The notes under the pieces: model-generated
The model's database searches: none
What the model was told of the DNA's origin: nothing
What the model saw: the letters and a program-made list of their open reading frames with translations, nothing else
Part shown: positions 37,201 through 50,910 of the stretch, piece by piece
How positions within the stretch are numbered: the stretch's first letter is position 1
Layout of the letters: every line of letters starts with the position of its first letter
Position numbers and translations under genes: made by a program
Assembly (NCBI GenBank): GCA_004154925.1
Contig: QJNS01000022.1
Coordinates: forward strand, 412,563-476,562
DNA: 64,000 nucleotides
Origin: Monosporascus cannonballus
Lineage: Eukaryota; Ascomycota; Sordariomycetes; Xylariales
Reading direction: 5' to 3'

Positions 37201-40200
37201 TTTGCGTTTTTTTTAATATTTTCCTCCAAGCTTTGTTATTAAACTTTTTATTATTCGGTATATTAAGACAATTTATTTGCTATTGCCTTTTTTCATTTAT
37301 ATAGTAATAACGGTAACGGCGGTGGCGGATACCTTTTGAACAATTGTTTCTTTTAAGTTTTAATACGATAAGGTATTTTTTGTTTTAAGTTATAATTATA
37401 ATTTAAATATATTAATCCGGGTTATTAAACAATATTAATTACCGAATACATTCTTTTTATTCTTTCTTTTAACTTATGTATTATTACGGTCAAAGTATAA
37501 ATATTTTAATATAAATAAAATCATCGTAAAATTTAAATATTTTTTACTTGAAACGTTTTCCGCCAATGATAAATTATATGAAAATTGTTATTTTAATATA
37601 AAATAACTAGAAAATTTTCCGCAATTTTTTATAACGCCTTTAAAATATTTAATTAAATTCGTATAAGTTTTTGGGATCCGCCGACAAAAATATCGCAGAT
37701 AATTTGTCGAAACGGTAATCGGCCGATAATTAAATTCGTAATTTTTTTTTAATATTTTCGGATTTTTCGCAACAAGTTGTTTAGATAAAAATAATAAAAT
37801 AATTATAAAATAATCTGGCATTTTTTTTACGTTAAGGTTTAAGCTTTTTATAACCAGCCTATTTTATAGAATTCCGCTGGGCGGAAACTTTTAGTTTTAA
37901 TTATATTATATTATTTCAAAACCTTTTAACATATTTAATTCTTAAACAAGCCGATATCTTAAGATAATTAAGATATATAAAGGGCAATACTTTTCGTTAG
38001 GTAAATTTATAATTAATGGATTGTGGAATCGGAAAAAAGTCGATAACATATTTATTAATATTCCGAGTAATTTGATTTAACTCGTTTTTCACATTATTAT
38101 AAGCATACGAATAATAACTTAGGTCTAATAATTCCTTAATTATATTAATATATTAATATAACGTTTGAAAAGACATATTAAAATATATCATATTAATTAA
38201 AATAAAACTTATATAAATCATTTTAAATATATTAGAATTTATTAAAAAGTTTTAATAAGTTATAAACGAAATAAGTAACTTTTAAAAATAACACATAGCT
38301 AATAATAATACGTATTAATTTATACGTATTTTTAGTTTTTTTCCTTTATTTTATTATTATTTTAACTTTTTTTACCCAGATTATTTTATTATTTTTTCTA
38401 GTACTGTATTATACTTAATGTTTTTATTTTAAATTAATAATTATTATTTAACGTTTCTCAAAATATCGTAACGGTATTAGGAAAATAATTTTAATATTGA
38501 TTTTCTTAACAAAAAACACCCGAAACCTAAGGATATCTATTAAATCCCGCCTTTAATAACGATAATTGCGAAAATAGCGATTTAAAAAATAACGAAAATA
38601 AAGGTCCTAAAGCATATAATAATAAACCTCGTTAATAGCCTAATTGGTAAATTAATTAAAAGCTTAATTAGAATATTAACCGGAATCGTATTAAAAGATT
38701 TATCGAATAATTTATTTATCGATTTATATAATAAAAATATTATTATAGAACATTAAATAAATTTATATCGTTTTTACTCTTATTAAACGTATAATAAAAA
38801 ATTAGGCGGATTTTTCCGTAATTAACAAAACCTATTTCCAGTATCGAAATCCATTTAAAGATAAATAAGTAAAATAATTTCCACAATAATCTTAATTCGC
38901 AAAATACGTTAACCTAGAAAATAAATATCAGGTCGAAAAAACTTTATCCATATTTCATAAAATTACTTTTTTTTCTTAATATTAGGATAAATTTATATAA
39001 CTTTATAATCGGCATATTAGCAAGCGAGAACTTAAATACCGGCGCTGCGGTTATTACTTGGTCCACTTAAAGTTTTTTTTGAAATAACGAAATAAATTTA
39101 ATGAAAAATATTTAAATATTAAGTTTTATAGAAAACAAACAAATTAATTTAGACGAAGTATTCGTAATAACTTACCCGATATAATTATAATATGTAATTA
39201 AATTTAACATAATTGTAAAATGATTAATTAGAATTTTATGAATATATTTTTAACATCCGATATTAGTAAATATACTTATTGTTAATATAATGTTTCTAAT
39301 TAATATTTTCGTATTTTAATATTTACTTACCAAAGGTTTATTAAACCAGCATTTTCGTGCGTTTACATTATGGCATACTTTGAATTATAAGCCGTCAATT
39401 AGTAAGATATTTTAAATTATGTAAATAAATATATTAATATTATCGTTAAATAAGTAATTAATAATATTTTCGTAAAAGCTTATATATTTGTAAATTACAA
39501 TATATAAATAATACCTCATTTTAGACGTATATTTTAAAATATTATTATTTATTGGATTAATTACGAAAAACCAAAAGAGTATTTTATAATTGATATTTAA
39601 ATATATACGGATAAAGAATTTACATTGAATAGCAACAAATTATTATATCGGTTAAAAAATTTTAGACTAATTTATCGATTTTGCGTTATTTTCACCGATA
39701 ATAAACTTAACGTTTTTCAAGATTTTATGCGCAAATAATTACGTAATAACTTAAGTAATTAATTTGCATAATAAAACAATCCGTTATCTTATTTATACGT
39801 TATATGTATTAAAAAAGGCTTTTTATGATTTTTTTCTTACTTGCTGCATAAAGCTAATTATTAAGTTAAAAAAATACTTTAGAGATTACGGCCCAAAAAA
39901 TAAACCTTCATAAATAAAGAAATAACTCAGACAATTTACGTAAAAGAATTATAATCGAATTAATAAGTTCTTTTTAAAATAATTATGAAATAATTCCGGA
40001 AGTTAATAACATAAATACGGTTCTTCATTACATGAATTTATTTTAATATTAAGCAATAAATTTTATTTTATAAAATCCAGCAAAATATAATAATAATAAA
40101 ATATTACATAATAAATAAATTTTTTAAATAATTCGCACTATATAATACCGTTAAAATTTACTTATATATTTATTGTTATATATGAAAAAATTTTGATTTA

Positions 40201-42365
40201 TTTTCGAACGTTTTATATTAGATTACGTTATATTATGTAAATATAATTAATAATTTCTTCCTAAAGATCGATGATTTATACGTTATTTTATCGATATTTC
40301 CAAATATTTTATTTAAATAACGGATTTATTTTAGCGCATTCTGCGAACATTATCTTAATTATATAAATATTAATTATAAACGTATAGTTAAATATTTTTT
40401 AGAAATATTTATATTATATTAAAACAAAATAATTTAATTTTTGTCTTAATAAATTACGAAGAAATAATGAATTAAACGAAGTTTTCGGCTGTAAATAATA
40501 TAAATTGACCGCCTATATGGTTAGGGCATTTGTAAAAAGGCATAATATTTATAATTGGCAAACTTTTTAAATATACCGGTAAAGTTTTTAAATATAAACG
40601 TAAATTGGTTTATTTCTTAGTATTATTTTGCCCCTTAATTTAACGTAAAGTTAATATATTTTGTAATTAATTTAATAATTAGTAACAATATTTTAATATA
40701 GATTCTTTAAATAAAGAAATTTATAAAATAGCTGTATTATGGCTAAAATAAATATATAAAAGGTATTAGCAGAATTATAATAAGAAAAATATATTAAAAT
40801 TTAACCTGCGGTTTTAAACGGCAAATCGGTTTAATTTTGCCTAAATAATATTATTAAATTCGAATCCTGAAAAAGCGGATTTAATTTTACGACGTACCGA
40901 TAAATCTTAGGAAAATAATATTAATAAATATTTTCGTTACAAACGTAAGTATTTTTTATTCCGTTATACGGATTATTTTTTGATTATTTCATACAGATAT
41001 AGGTATTAATTAAGATATTTTGGGATTTTAATAAAAATTACCAACTTTTTACCCGAATGCGTATAATTTGCACGCGATAGTTTTTATATTTAATATTTTC
41101 TCGTATTAATAAAACGTACCTGGAATTTCGTACGTTTAAAGTCTATCTTTAACTGTTTTTTTATAAAGTTAAAATAATTTAAGCACTTTTTTATAATATC
41201 GTTTTATATCCGATTTTAATTATTAATATTTGAAAATAATGTCGTATATAATAGGGACGATATAAAAAGTACGCACGAAAAATATAAAAAACGTAAAAAA
41301 ACGTTTTTTAAAATATTGAAAATATGATTTATCGATATATTAGAGTTATTACCAGTTACGGACCTAATACCCGATAATCTTAAAAAAGCCCTAAATAAAC
41401 TGGATATACTCGGCGGAAATAACGAAAAATATATAAAAAATTCCTAATTCTAGCTAAATTGCTGCCGTAAGCGGATTTCAATATATAGGCGAAAAGATAT
41501 CTGTTAATTCGGACGATATTATTATTACTTAAAAAAAAGGGCAATAATAAATAGGGGTATTATAAAGGTACGTAAAAATAAATTTACAAAAGAAATTAAC
41601 GCCCGGACCTTATTAAATCGTAATTATCCGTATATAATAATTCGGATAACTTATTATCCTAATTTTGATAAATAAGGTTTATTATTATTAAGTTTAGACA
41701 GCAAATTACGTAATTTTCTTATTTATAATTTTATAAGATAAAATAAATATATATTTAAGCGTTTCAAAATTTAATTTACTTTTTATTTAATAATACCTAT
41801 AAAAACCAGAATAATTATAAAATGATTTAATTTCAATACCTAAATTATTATTATAGCTAAAAAGACTTATTCGGAAATTCAACTTTTTTCTACATTAAGC
41901 TTTTTACCTAATTATTTTAATATATTATGTTTTATTTACAAAATCTTTCTTATTTCAAACTATTATTAATTTAACTTTAATTAATTAACGTTATTAATTG
42001 TTTATAATTACATATTTTATTATATTGCGAATAATTTAAAACAATTTTAAAATAATTATTTATTTTATATGCTACGTTTTTTAAATTAATCTGGTTAATA
42101 TTAATAACGTTTTTAATATAGGCGGCAAATATTTTAACGAACCGCCTATTTTTTATCGGCTTTTTTCTGAAAAGGCTTTACCTCTTAAAATAACAAATTA
42201 TAAGTACTCGGAAAAAACCGGCAGTTTTTACCCGGATTAAACTTACGATACGCCGTTTTTCTTAATTAAATAAAATTATTTTATAATTATTTCAAAAATT
42301 TAAAATTAATTTTTGTAATGTAAGCATTATGCGAAATTCGATATCATTAATTTGTTACGGTTTGG
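34291..42365. other. 8-kb AT-rich, RIP-like block, element not identified
   Basis: Very AT-rich sequence with stops in every frame and no ORF beyond 77 codons (37588-37821, minus). I could not find an RT box, DDE box, zinc knuckle or LTR pair. Small GC-richer islets remain, for instance about 39,015-39,062. Probably one or more old transposons mutated beyond recognition by eye. Confidence 0.55.
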
Positions 42366-42487
42366 TCACCCGTAAGAGCTCCAGAGTATATATGCAGCTG
42401 TAAGCACCAGAATAATTGCCACAATTGCAATCATTTCACCGATCTTTTGCCCGGTGGCGTAATGGTATGGTACAGCCATAACACTCG
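42366..42487 (-). pseudogene. Unmutated 122-bp islet encoding a membrane-segment peptide, cut by an LTR
   Basis: Inside AT-rich DNA this islet has normal composition. On the minus strand it reads MAVPYHYATGQKIGEMI followed by a hydrophobic stretch (AIVAIILVLTAAYILW) and SSYG before a stop at 42366. The LTR of element C starts at 42488, six codons before that Met, so anything upstream has been displaced. It could be a very small gene of about 37 residues or the 3' end of a longer one. I do not recognise the protein. No matching continuation is evident beyond the far end of element C (63,150 onward). Confidence 0.4.
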
Positions 42488-42679
42488 TGTGACAAGCTAG
42501 GCGGTTTAACCAACTATTAAACCTTAAGTTAACGGGTTTATGTTGGCAGGAATATCGTAGGAATCTGAGCAATAAATATAGTAACGTATTACGTTTTGTA
42601 ATGCCAAAAGTGTTTTAGGTAATAATGTTATATTGCAAATTAAAGCTATCTAAAATATGGAATTAATAAGCATATATAT
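42488..42679 (-). repeat. Left LTR of element C, first part
   Basis: It begins TGTGACAAGCTAGGCGG. It shares about 190 bp with the LTRs of A and D, then is interrupted at GCATATATA by element B. Its continuation starts at 49914. Confidence 0.8.
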
Positions 42680-43095
42680 GTAACGAACCTGTTATACATC
42701 CACCTGGAGGTATAACCAGTATCCGAAAAGGGTCTTGATTTGCAGGTAACAATAGGACGAGGAATAGTTCAGTGATCTATTCGTTAAAAAGATTTAAAGA
42801 CTTTTCCCTCAATTAGAAAACGTTGTAATTGCCTTTAACTAAAAGCTTAAATTGATAGCTAAAGAACGAAACTAGGTAGGTGCCATTTATATAAAAAACC
42901 GAACCATTATATATCCTAATTTCCAAAGTGAATATGTCGTAGATCTATATGATTTATATAATTTAATTAATTTATCAGATTACTTAGATCATATTAACCA
43001 AGCTAAGAACTTCCTCCCGTAATTTAGCCGTAAGAAATCCGCGTTAGGCCTTAAAAATTGGTTTTTTCGAAACAGAAACCCTTGTTCCTGTAACA
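42680..43095 (-). repeat. LTR of element B, lower-coordinate copy
   Basis: 416 bp, TGTAACGAACC...TGTAACA, preceded by ATATA. It matches 49493-49908 over its full length with scattered transitions. Confidence 0.85.
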
Positions 43096-43254
43096 TTATT
43101 TCCCCTTTCCAAAGATCTTTGTCCCAAAGATAAGAACCGTAGGTGGTCCCTTTTTACCTGCTGGAGAAAGTCCTAGGAAATTTCCTTATTGATTTTACTA
43201 TAACAGGTCGTATTCAAAAAGAAAAAAGGAAACCTCGTTTGAATTAACGCGAAA

Positions 43255-43800
43255 CGCGTAATAACCGTGCAAACTTTATCGAAAAGTTTGGGTCCAAAGT
43301 TATTCCTTGTTCGAATTATGTTCGTTTTGGGGAATTCGATTATTTTTACGTAATTAATATCTTAAGCTGTAACTGCTGTATTCGTTACCAGCGTTCGGCT
43401 TGCGACGTTTTGGATATGAACTCCTTGGCGAAAATTAGGGAGGAGCGTAAACGCCTGCAAAAAGAATAGCGCGAAATGGAAAATAAGTTAATGGAGTTTC
43501 TGGGTCGATTAAAATATTTGCGTTTTTAGTAAGACGTTTTGTAAAAAAAGGCCTTTGTTATTTTAAAGGAAGGTTATGAATTGGATTAACTAGAAAAATA
43601 GGAAAAATTGGAGGAAAAATAACGTTGCGTAAAAATAGAATAGGCGCAGCTTGTTTCCGAAATGGATGTTATTATGGAAGTATCGGTTTCCTTTAACTGG
43701 AGCGCCGTAAGGTTGGATTTAAACGGGGGACCGTTATTACCTGCGACCTTGGCCGTGTTGGAAACGGTTGGTCAGGATTCTGGCGGTAAAACGTTTTAAC
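43255..43800 (+). pseudogene. Antisense Cys/coiled-coil ORF of element B
   Basis: This plus-strand frame lies between the downstream LTR and pol, opposite to gag-pol. It reads a cysteine-containing segment (VINILSCNCCIRYQRSACDV), then a charged helical region (MNSLAKIREERKRLQKE, REMENKLMEFLGRLKYLRF), then EGYELD-LEK-EKLEEK, and ends near ATLAVLETVGQDSGGKT. Stops within it sit where CAG or CAA codons would be expected. The layout, Cys-rich head then coiled coil, recurs in the other elements. Function unknown; it is not a standard gypsy gene. Confidence 0.55.
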
Positions 43801-46800
43801 CAGGTTTATCGTATTCGTTAAATGGTTAAATGGTTCCTATGTATTTTCTTTATATAAGTATTTTTTCTATTTAATTAGGTATTAGATTTTATTTTTAATT
43901 ATTTTGGAATTTAGTATTTGTTTAATTTCGTATTCGTTAGAATTTTTTTAAGTTCCAGGTCTGTTTTTAACGGGGCGTTTTTGGGTGCTAGTTTAAATAA
44001 AAAGATATGGAAAATAAGGTATATTTTTACGTTTCTGGGTAGCGATAATTAGTAATTAGTTTTAGAAATAACTTTATTAATTTTAAACGGGCTAAGCTTT
44101 TTGAAATCGAACTTATCGCTGGGTTTTTTCGTTTTAATTTATAAAACGTTTAAAATTGCGTTGTGCTTCCGGCGTAGTAGGTAAACCTTATTTCTTTTTG
44201 TTAAAATTAGTTTTTTAATTCTTTTCTTATTGTAATATTAAGTTATTCGTTATTAAAAAAATCGGAATTTATTCCGGAAACGAATTTGGATCGTCTTAAT
44301 TTTTGTTATTAATATTTTTGCTTTTAGAGCAATTGTAGTAATTTTTAGTACCTTATTAAACGGTTATTTGGGTCGTTCCGTTTTTACGTTATATCCATAT
44401 ATAGCCGTATAAGGGGATACGCCTATGTTCTCGTTAACAAACATATTATAAATAATTTGTGCTAATGGTAAAAGTTTTACTTAATTATCTTATTAATAAT
44501 TAACGTAACTTCGAAAATATTGTTTTAAAGTTTAATTAAATCGTTTTATTTATTTATCCGTTTAAAGATAATACGTTGTTAAAAATTTAAGTGTAATACC
44601 GATTTGTTTGAAAAAATTGGTACTAAATTTTAAAGTAAAAAGCGTATTTTTATTAAAAATAATTTTTTCTGGTATTTTATGTTTGTCGAGGTAGTATTTG
44701 ATAAAAGCATAAGCCAGTTATTTTGCCGTTACGTTTCCCTTAAAAGGTAAAAAGTACCCGTATTTGGTAAATCTATCGATAATTACCCAGATTCCGTTAT
44801 ACTTAATTTTAATAATTAGGTTTTTAAAAGGAGGTAAGCTAATAATAAAGTCCCAAATTATAATATTATATGCCTTGTTAGGAATGTCGGTGGGTTGTAG
44901 TAGCCCGTAAGGCTTATGGCGTGCTGCCTTAATTTTATTGCAGATGTTATAATTTTTAATAACTTTTTTAATTATACGGTATAATTCGGGGAAATCGTAT
45001 CGTTTTTGTAGCCGTTTGGTAGTTTTGAAAATTTCTTAATATCCGTGTAATAGGTTTTCGTAAAATTCCTTAATGAATTGTTTTTGTTGCTTTTTAGGAA
45101 CATAGATTTTGCTACGGTATAATAGCTGATTTTTTGGTTATTTTTTTAATTATTATACCTTTTTTTGTTTTTTTATATCGTAAGAATTCCGGAATTGTAT
45201 CAAAAATTCTGGAATTGGTTTTTTTAGGATTTCGCATAACTATATAGTACTATCTTGGTTATATTATAATATCTGCATATTTTTTTTGGGAACTTTGGAG
45301 TTATAATCGCTTTTGCGGCTAAAAATATCCGCCTGGATATTTTTTTTGATATAATATATTTTGAAATTAAATTTTAATAGAAAAATTATTTATCTTTTAT
45401 GCTGTTTATTTAATTCTTAAATTTTCATAAATTAAATAAAGTTCTTATAATCAAAGTAAATATCAAAAGGTTTTCGTATTCCGTTAAGGAAAAGTTCTTA
45501 TTCCTTAAGGGTATTAATAATTGCTAACAATTCCTTATCGTAAATTAGATATTTAAGTTCCGCATTTCGGAATGTTTTTAAGTAATATGCTCTTAGGTAT
45601 TATTTGCCGTTATCTTTTAATTATTCTAAGATAATACCTAATACGTAATTTAAAACATCCGTTTTTAGGCGTTTCCTTTTGTCGGTATTAGGTAATCTTA
45701 TTATGGGTCCGTTAGTAATTATATTTTTTAAGGTCTGGAATATTTTTTTTGCTTTTTTTAGGAATTCGAATTTTTTTCCCCATATATTCTTTAATGGTAA
45801 ATTTTATTAATAATTTAATTATATCTCCATATCCCTTAATTAGGCCACGTACGTAACCCGTAAATCTTAAGATCTGCCGGATATTTGTAATAATCGCCCT
45901 ATTAGGGATAAGTTAGTCCTTAATTGCTTCCATCTTAAAACGTTAAATCTAAATTTGTCCGGAGATAAAAGTATATCCCAGAAAGTTTAGTTTTTACGTA
46001 TGCCATACGTTTTTGGCTAGGTTAACTCGGATATTTACTTCGTTTAATATTTAAAATATTTGGGTAATTTGCTTTTTATATTTTTTAAAAGTTTTGGAGT
46101 AAAAAAGGATATCGTCGAGATAAACGAATATAAACTTGTCTAGAAATTTCCTAAAGGTAATTATAATTAGGCGTTAAAAACTGGCAGGGGTATTAGTAAG
46201 TCCTATAGGTATTATTTTATATTCGTAAAGTCCATATATTGTTTTAAATGCCGTTTTTTATTTTTTTCCTTTAGTTATTTTAATACGGTAATAACCGTTT
46301 CGGAAATTAAGTGCAGTAAATTATTTAATTTTGTTAACGTTTTTTTAACGTATTTATAAGGGTTAAAAGGTATCCGTTTTTGATCGTAATATTATTTAAT
46401 TATCTGTAATTAATTATTTTTCTGAAAACTAGGTTTCCGTTTTCGTTAATTTTTTACTTTCCATCCTTGGTTTTTAGTATTATAAGGACGGGGTATTTAA
46501 TAAAGAAATCGAAAGGTTAAATATATCCTTTTTTCAGGTTAAATTAAATATTTTTCCATAAAGCTTTTAATTTATTAAGGTTTATGTAGTAAATTTTGTA
46601 AAATTTAAGATAATGTCCTTTTTTAATAAATATTTTATGATCTTATTAGCCATAAGGTGGTAATTCGTAATTTTTTTATCCTTAAATAATTTCTTAAATC
46701 GTTAATACTTAGGTAATACTTTAAAGGCTTAATCCGTAATCTGGATTTCCTTAATAACATAGCAAATTTCTTAATCGTTTTCTTCGGGTAACTTATTTTC

Positions 46801-49492
46801 CTATAAAAATATTTAATGCTTTTAATTAATATATGGATTATTAAATCTAAATTATGGCATTTCCAAAATAATATCGTACTCGGAAATGTCGGTAATATTT
46901 AGTAAAATCCGTTTTTGATATGTTTAAATCTATATTAAAAGTTCTTTAGTTTCCCGTAAGATTTATCCGTTTTCGTACGTAAACAAGTTTCCGTTTATTA
47001 TGCGTAATTTATAAGACTTTAACTTATATTTCCAAGGAATCTGATATTTTTTTATTATTAAAGGAGAAATAAAATTTTTTTCGGTTTCTAAATTAATTAT
47101 GACCTTAAACGTTTTGTTTTTATACTAAAGAAAAATCTCGATTTGGTTACGTAATCCTTTGGTTACCTTATATAAGGTTTTATATAATAAGACTTTTTAA
47201 TACTTTACTTTCGAAAGTTTTTGTCGTTTTTTGATTAACGTAATTTGCTTACGAAAAGACGTTTCCATTTTCGAGCTTTCTTAGCCGCATACTTGGTACA
47301 ATAATCGTCCATGTATTTATACTATTTCTTTCTGCCTAACTGGTATTTACAAATAATTATTTTCTTTTGGTTCGACCTTTAGTTTTACGCCTTTTAAGTT
47401 ATAGGGTTAAAAAGGTATACCTTCGAAAGAGGTATTCCCATATCTAGGAGCTTATGTTAAATACAAAGCGTCGGGGCGTAACATAAGTATTTTTACAATA
47501 TGGCCTTTCGATTTCGTTCCGAATTAAGATATAAATAACAAGATTTGGGGTATTCGGGCTATCAGGGGGTCTCTGTACATCGGCATTTGTCGTCTGGTTC
47601 GGTAGATATTTCTTCGTCCCATCTAGGCCAAAAGTTATTATCTTCTTTGGCTTTAAAATAAACGAAATAATCGTCATAATAACAAACGGTAATATATAGC
47701 AAATTATGGGGATTTTCTGTATATACCGAGTATTTGGGGAGTTTACAAAACTTTACAAACAACTATCCATAATTACTAACGTCGGGTCGAAACTAACCGT
47801 CCTCGTTATATATCTCATACTAAGATAATTCGAAATAACAACGACATCCTAGCGTTATGGCTATCTTGGAGGCCATCTATCTTAAGTAGTATTTGCAGGC
47901 TTTAACCTTAAAATCCTGGTAAATTAAATAATTTTCGTACTTTGGGATATCGTTTTAGATCTAAGTGGTTATGGCAATAATAAATTCTGGTTAAGAGGAA
48001 GTCGAATTAACTTCCTTTTCCTCCTCTTTTACCTTACTATCTGTTTTTTATTCAATTATCCTGACTTTTTTCTGGGGTTAAGGAATTCCTCCCTTTTTGG
48101 AATTGCTTTTTACAAGGGAACAACACTTGCTTTTGAAATGCCCCTTTTTGCCATAGTTAAAACATTTCACTTTGGACTTATTTTTCTTGGGCTCTTTCGA
48201 AACGGAACTCGTTTCTTTTTAAGATTTGCCCTTATTCTTCTTAATTCGGTTACTGGTGCTCTTGTTATTATTTCGCCTGCCGGTCCCCTTTTTTCGAAAT
48301 ACCGATCAAAAATGCGGCGGTCGGCAATAATAACCTTATTAATATATTTTGTAAAAAATCCCATTTTGGGTTCCATATATATTTCGTCTTTAACCTAAAG
48401 TTTTAGGCCGTCATAATAAGGATAAAATAACGTACTTTTTAATAAGTTTAAGATAACGGCCAAACGGTTAAATTCGGTTATATATTTAAACGTTAATTTG
48501 GTCTATCGGAAAAAATGGAATTATTTAACTGCATATTATTTTTTATTTAAATTTCCAAATAAGGCTTTTATTTTTTCCTCGAAATATTTATATTTGCTAA
48601 AAATATAATTAATTATATCCGAAAATTCGTTAAAATAATTCTGCAGGTTATCCTTTATGATAGGCTTAAACCATAAAAAAAATTTTCCGGTAAGTAACTA
48701 AAAAATAACTATCACCTTTTAATAATTCTCCGTTAAAGAATTTTTATAAAACTTAAGGTAAAATTTGGCCTGCACCAGGAATCCTTCCACATCCGTAAAT
48801 CTATTATAAGGCTTGGGGGAAGTTAGTTTATAGCCTTTGACGTTTGGCATTCCTTAGTAGCTAGGAGGAGGAATAATTCCTTTTTATAATTAATTTGCGC
48901 CAAACAATAGCAGGATCGAAGCTTTCTATTACTGTGGTCGTTTTTTTTCAAATAAAGGCGGCTGGAAACCACTGCCTTAGTTCCGTCCTCTGGGTAAGCC
49001 GAATTACGGAAAAATCGGCTTTTTTTCTTTGGCGAACCGAATATTCTTTTTCTTTAGGCTTTTGATTTCTTAGGCCAGAAAATCTAATCGTTCTTCTATA
49101 ATAAGTTTTCTTTTTTCAATGGGACGCTTTAATACCTTTTTTTTTTGTTTTCTAACCGGGTATTCTTCCTTATTTTCACTTATTTCAGCTTTTTGCACCT
49201 CAATTATCTCCTTTGCCGGTAAAGGCTATTACTAGGGTTAAAAGGAAAAAGGACCCCCCCAAGATCAAGTAGTAAAAAATGCCATATTATTAATTAATTA
49301 GAGAACTTTTTTAATAGGTGGTAAATCGTCTAATCTAGTTACTAATCTCTTACTAACTAATAACGGGGATCGGGTATATTATTTATTTTCTGAACGCCGT
49401 CCTGTGCTATCGTTTATACTGAATTCAAAAAAGCTCATACCCCAACTAGGCGGTAAATTATTCGTCGGCTATTAATTAAGGAGCTATCAAAA

Positions 49493-49908
49493 TATAACGA
49501 ACCTATCATATATCCACCTAGAGGTATAAGCAGTATCCGAAAAGGGTCTTGATTTGCAGGTAACAATAAGGCAAGGAATAGTTCAATAGTTTATTCGTTA
49601 AAAAAATTTAAAGACTTTTCCCTTAATTAAAGAACGTTGCAATTACCTTTAACTAAAAGCTTAGATTAATAGCTAAGGAGCGAAACTAGATAAATACCAT
49701 TTATATGAAAAACCGAACCATTATATATCCCAACTCCCAAAATAAGTATGTCGTGGATCTATGTAATTTATATAATCTGATCAATCTATCAGATCACTTA
49801 AATCACATCAACCAAGCCAAGAACTCCCTCCCGTAATTTAGCCGTAAGAGGTCCGCGCTAGGCCTTAAAAGTTGTTCCCTCGAGACAGGAACCCCTGTTC
49901 CTGTAACA
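49493..49908 (-). repeat. LTR of element B, higher-coordinate copy
   Basis: 416 bp. The first bases TATAACGA correspond to TGTAACGA in the other copy (G-to-A). It ends TGTAACA and is followed by the target duplication ATATA. Confidence 0.85.
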
Positions 49909-49913
49909 ATATA

Positions 49914-50118
49914 TCCTTATCTTAGCTTAAAATGTTTAAACGGTTTAAACTCTTAAGCCCGTTAAGCTTTTTAAGCTTTTTTGCTGGCTTAAAGAGCTTA
50001 AGGTACTTAGCGCCTTAAAACCTTTAAGCCAGTTACGTAACGTCTTGGCTTAGGTCGGAGCTATCCTTTTTATGGTTCCGACCGTCTGAAAAAAAGCTAA
50101 AACCGTTAAGTTATAATC
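49914..50118 (-). repeat. Left LTR of element C, second part
   Basis: It resumes with TCCTTATCTTAGC and runs through a CTTAAG-rich segment to GTTATAA. It is collinear with about 62945-63148 of the right LTR but more heavily mutated. The exact end is uncertain by a few bases, since the terminal CA is not preserved. Confidence 0.75.
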
Positions 50119-50204
50119 TCCCTCTTTCTAGGATTTTTGTTTTTAAAGATCAAATTATTTGTTTATTTATTTTAATAAGTAACTTTCTTTTTTACATACT
50201 TATT

Positions 50205-50705
50205 ATGTTAGGCCGAATCGAAAAATTTCGTTCCCGTAAACGTATTAACGTTTTAATTTTTTTAAAACGTATTAAACGTTTTGATTTTAAAATATCCTTT
50301 TATTTTTATTACAAAAAAAATACGGAATGCAAAATAGCTCGAAAGTTTTTAAAGTATACGCGATATATCTATTATGGGGATCTTTATAACGTTTTTGGTT
50401 TTTCGGAAGTTGAATATTAAAAACTTTTTAATAAAGAAAACCGTTTAAAACGTAAAAAGGAACAGGTTCGTGAAATGCTGCGCGCCGCCGTTAATAAACT
50501 GGATCGTTTACAAAAACAAAGGCGGTTATTTCGTCGCCGTAATATGGAAATACTTTATTACGGTATTCAGGGTGCGAAAACTATAAAAAAGTTTAAGCGT
50601 TTCGAAAAAGAACAAAAACAGTTGGAGGCCGCCGTTATAGCTATTATGTTAACGCAGGCCGCGGCCGATTAACCCGATATCCCGGCTATTAACTGGTTGA
50701 CTTTT
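50205..50705 (+). pseudogene. Antisense basic/coiled-coil ORF of element C
   Basis: Two open stretches, 50205-50420 and 50475-50672, are in nearly continuous arrangement. The first is basic (MLGRIEKFRSRKRINVL). The second is a clear helical, charged segment: MLRAAVNKLDRLQKQRRLF, RRRNMEILYYGIQG, FKRFEKEQKQLEAAVIAIM, ending LTQAAAD. GC is higher than in the flanks, so this ORF is the least damaged of the four antisense copies. It is opposite to gag-pol and sits between the left LTR and the end of pol. No named domain is recognised; a coiled coil is likely. Confidence 0.6.
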
Positions 50706-50910
50706 AATTAGGACGCGCTCGTTATTATTGGTAAAAATTCTTTAATAAGCGTTAGGCGCCAATAAGGTTCTTGGCAAATTTCCAGGTATTTTTAGAATCC
50801 GGGTGTTTTTTTCCACTTAATTAGGTATTAAATAAGTCCGTTTTATTTTCGCATATTAAATATTTTTTATTTCGTATATTTGTTCGTTTTTTACTTTTAT
50901 ATCGTTTTAT

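Larger units (their letters stand above)
42680..49908 (-). mobile_element. LTR retrotransposon B (Ty3/gypsy), nested in the left LTR of C
   Basis: LTRs of equal length (416 bp) at 42680-43095 and 49493-49908 start TGTAACGAACCTGT and end CCTGTAACA. Both outer flanks carry the duplication ATATA (42675-42679 and 49909-49913), and the sequence of C's LTR resumes directly after it. Coding sense is minus. The RT box near 46,115-46,090 reads FVYLDDILFYS with both Asp residues kept. A Gag knuckle near 48,170-48,125 reads KCFNYGKKGHFKSKC with one Cys now Tyr. Its LTR is unrelated to those of A, C and D, so it is a separate family. RIP damage is lighter than in C and D, in line with a later insertion. 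Confidence 0.85.

Noticed and set aside
48138..48398. 86-codon plus-strand ORF in element B
   Set aside because: It is antisense to the Gag zinc knuckle and outside the position of the conserved antisense ORF.
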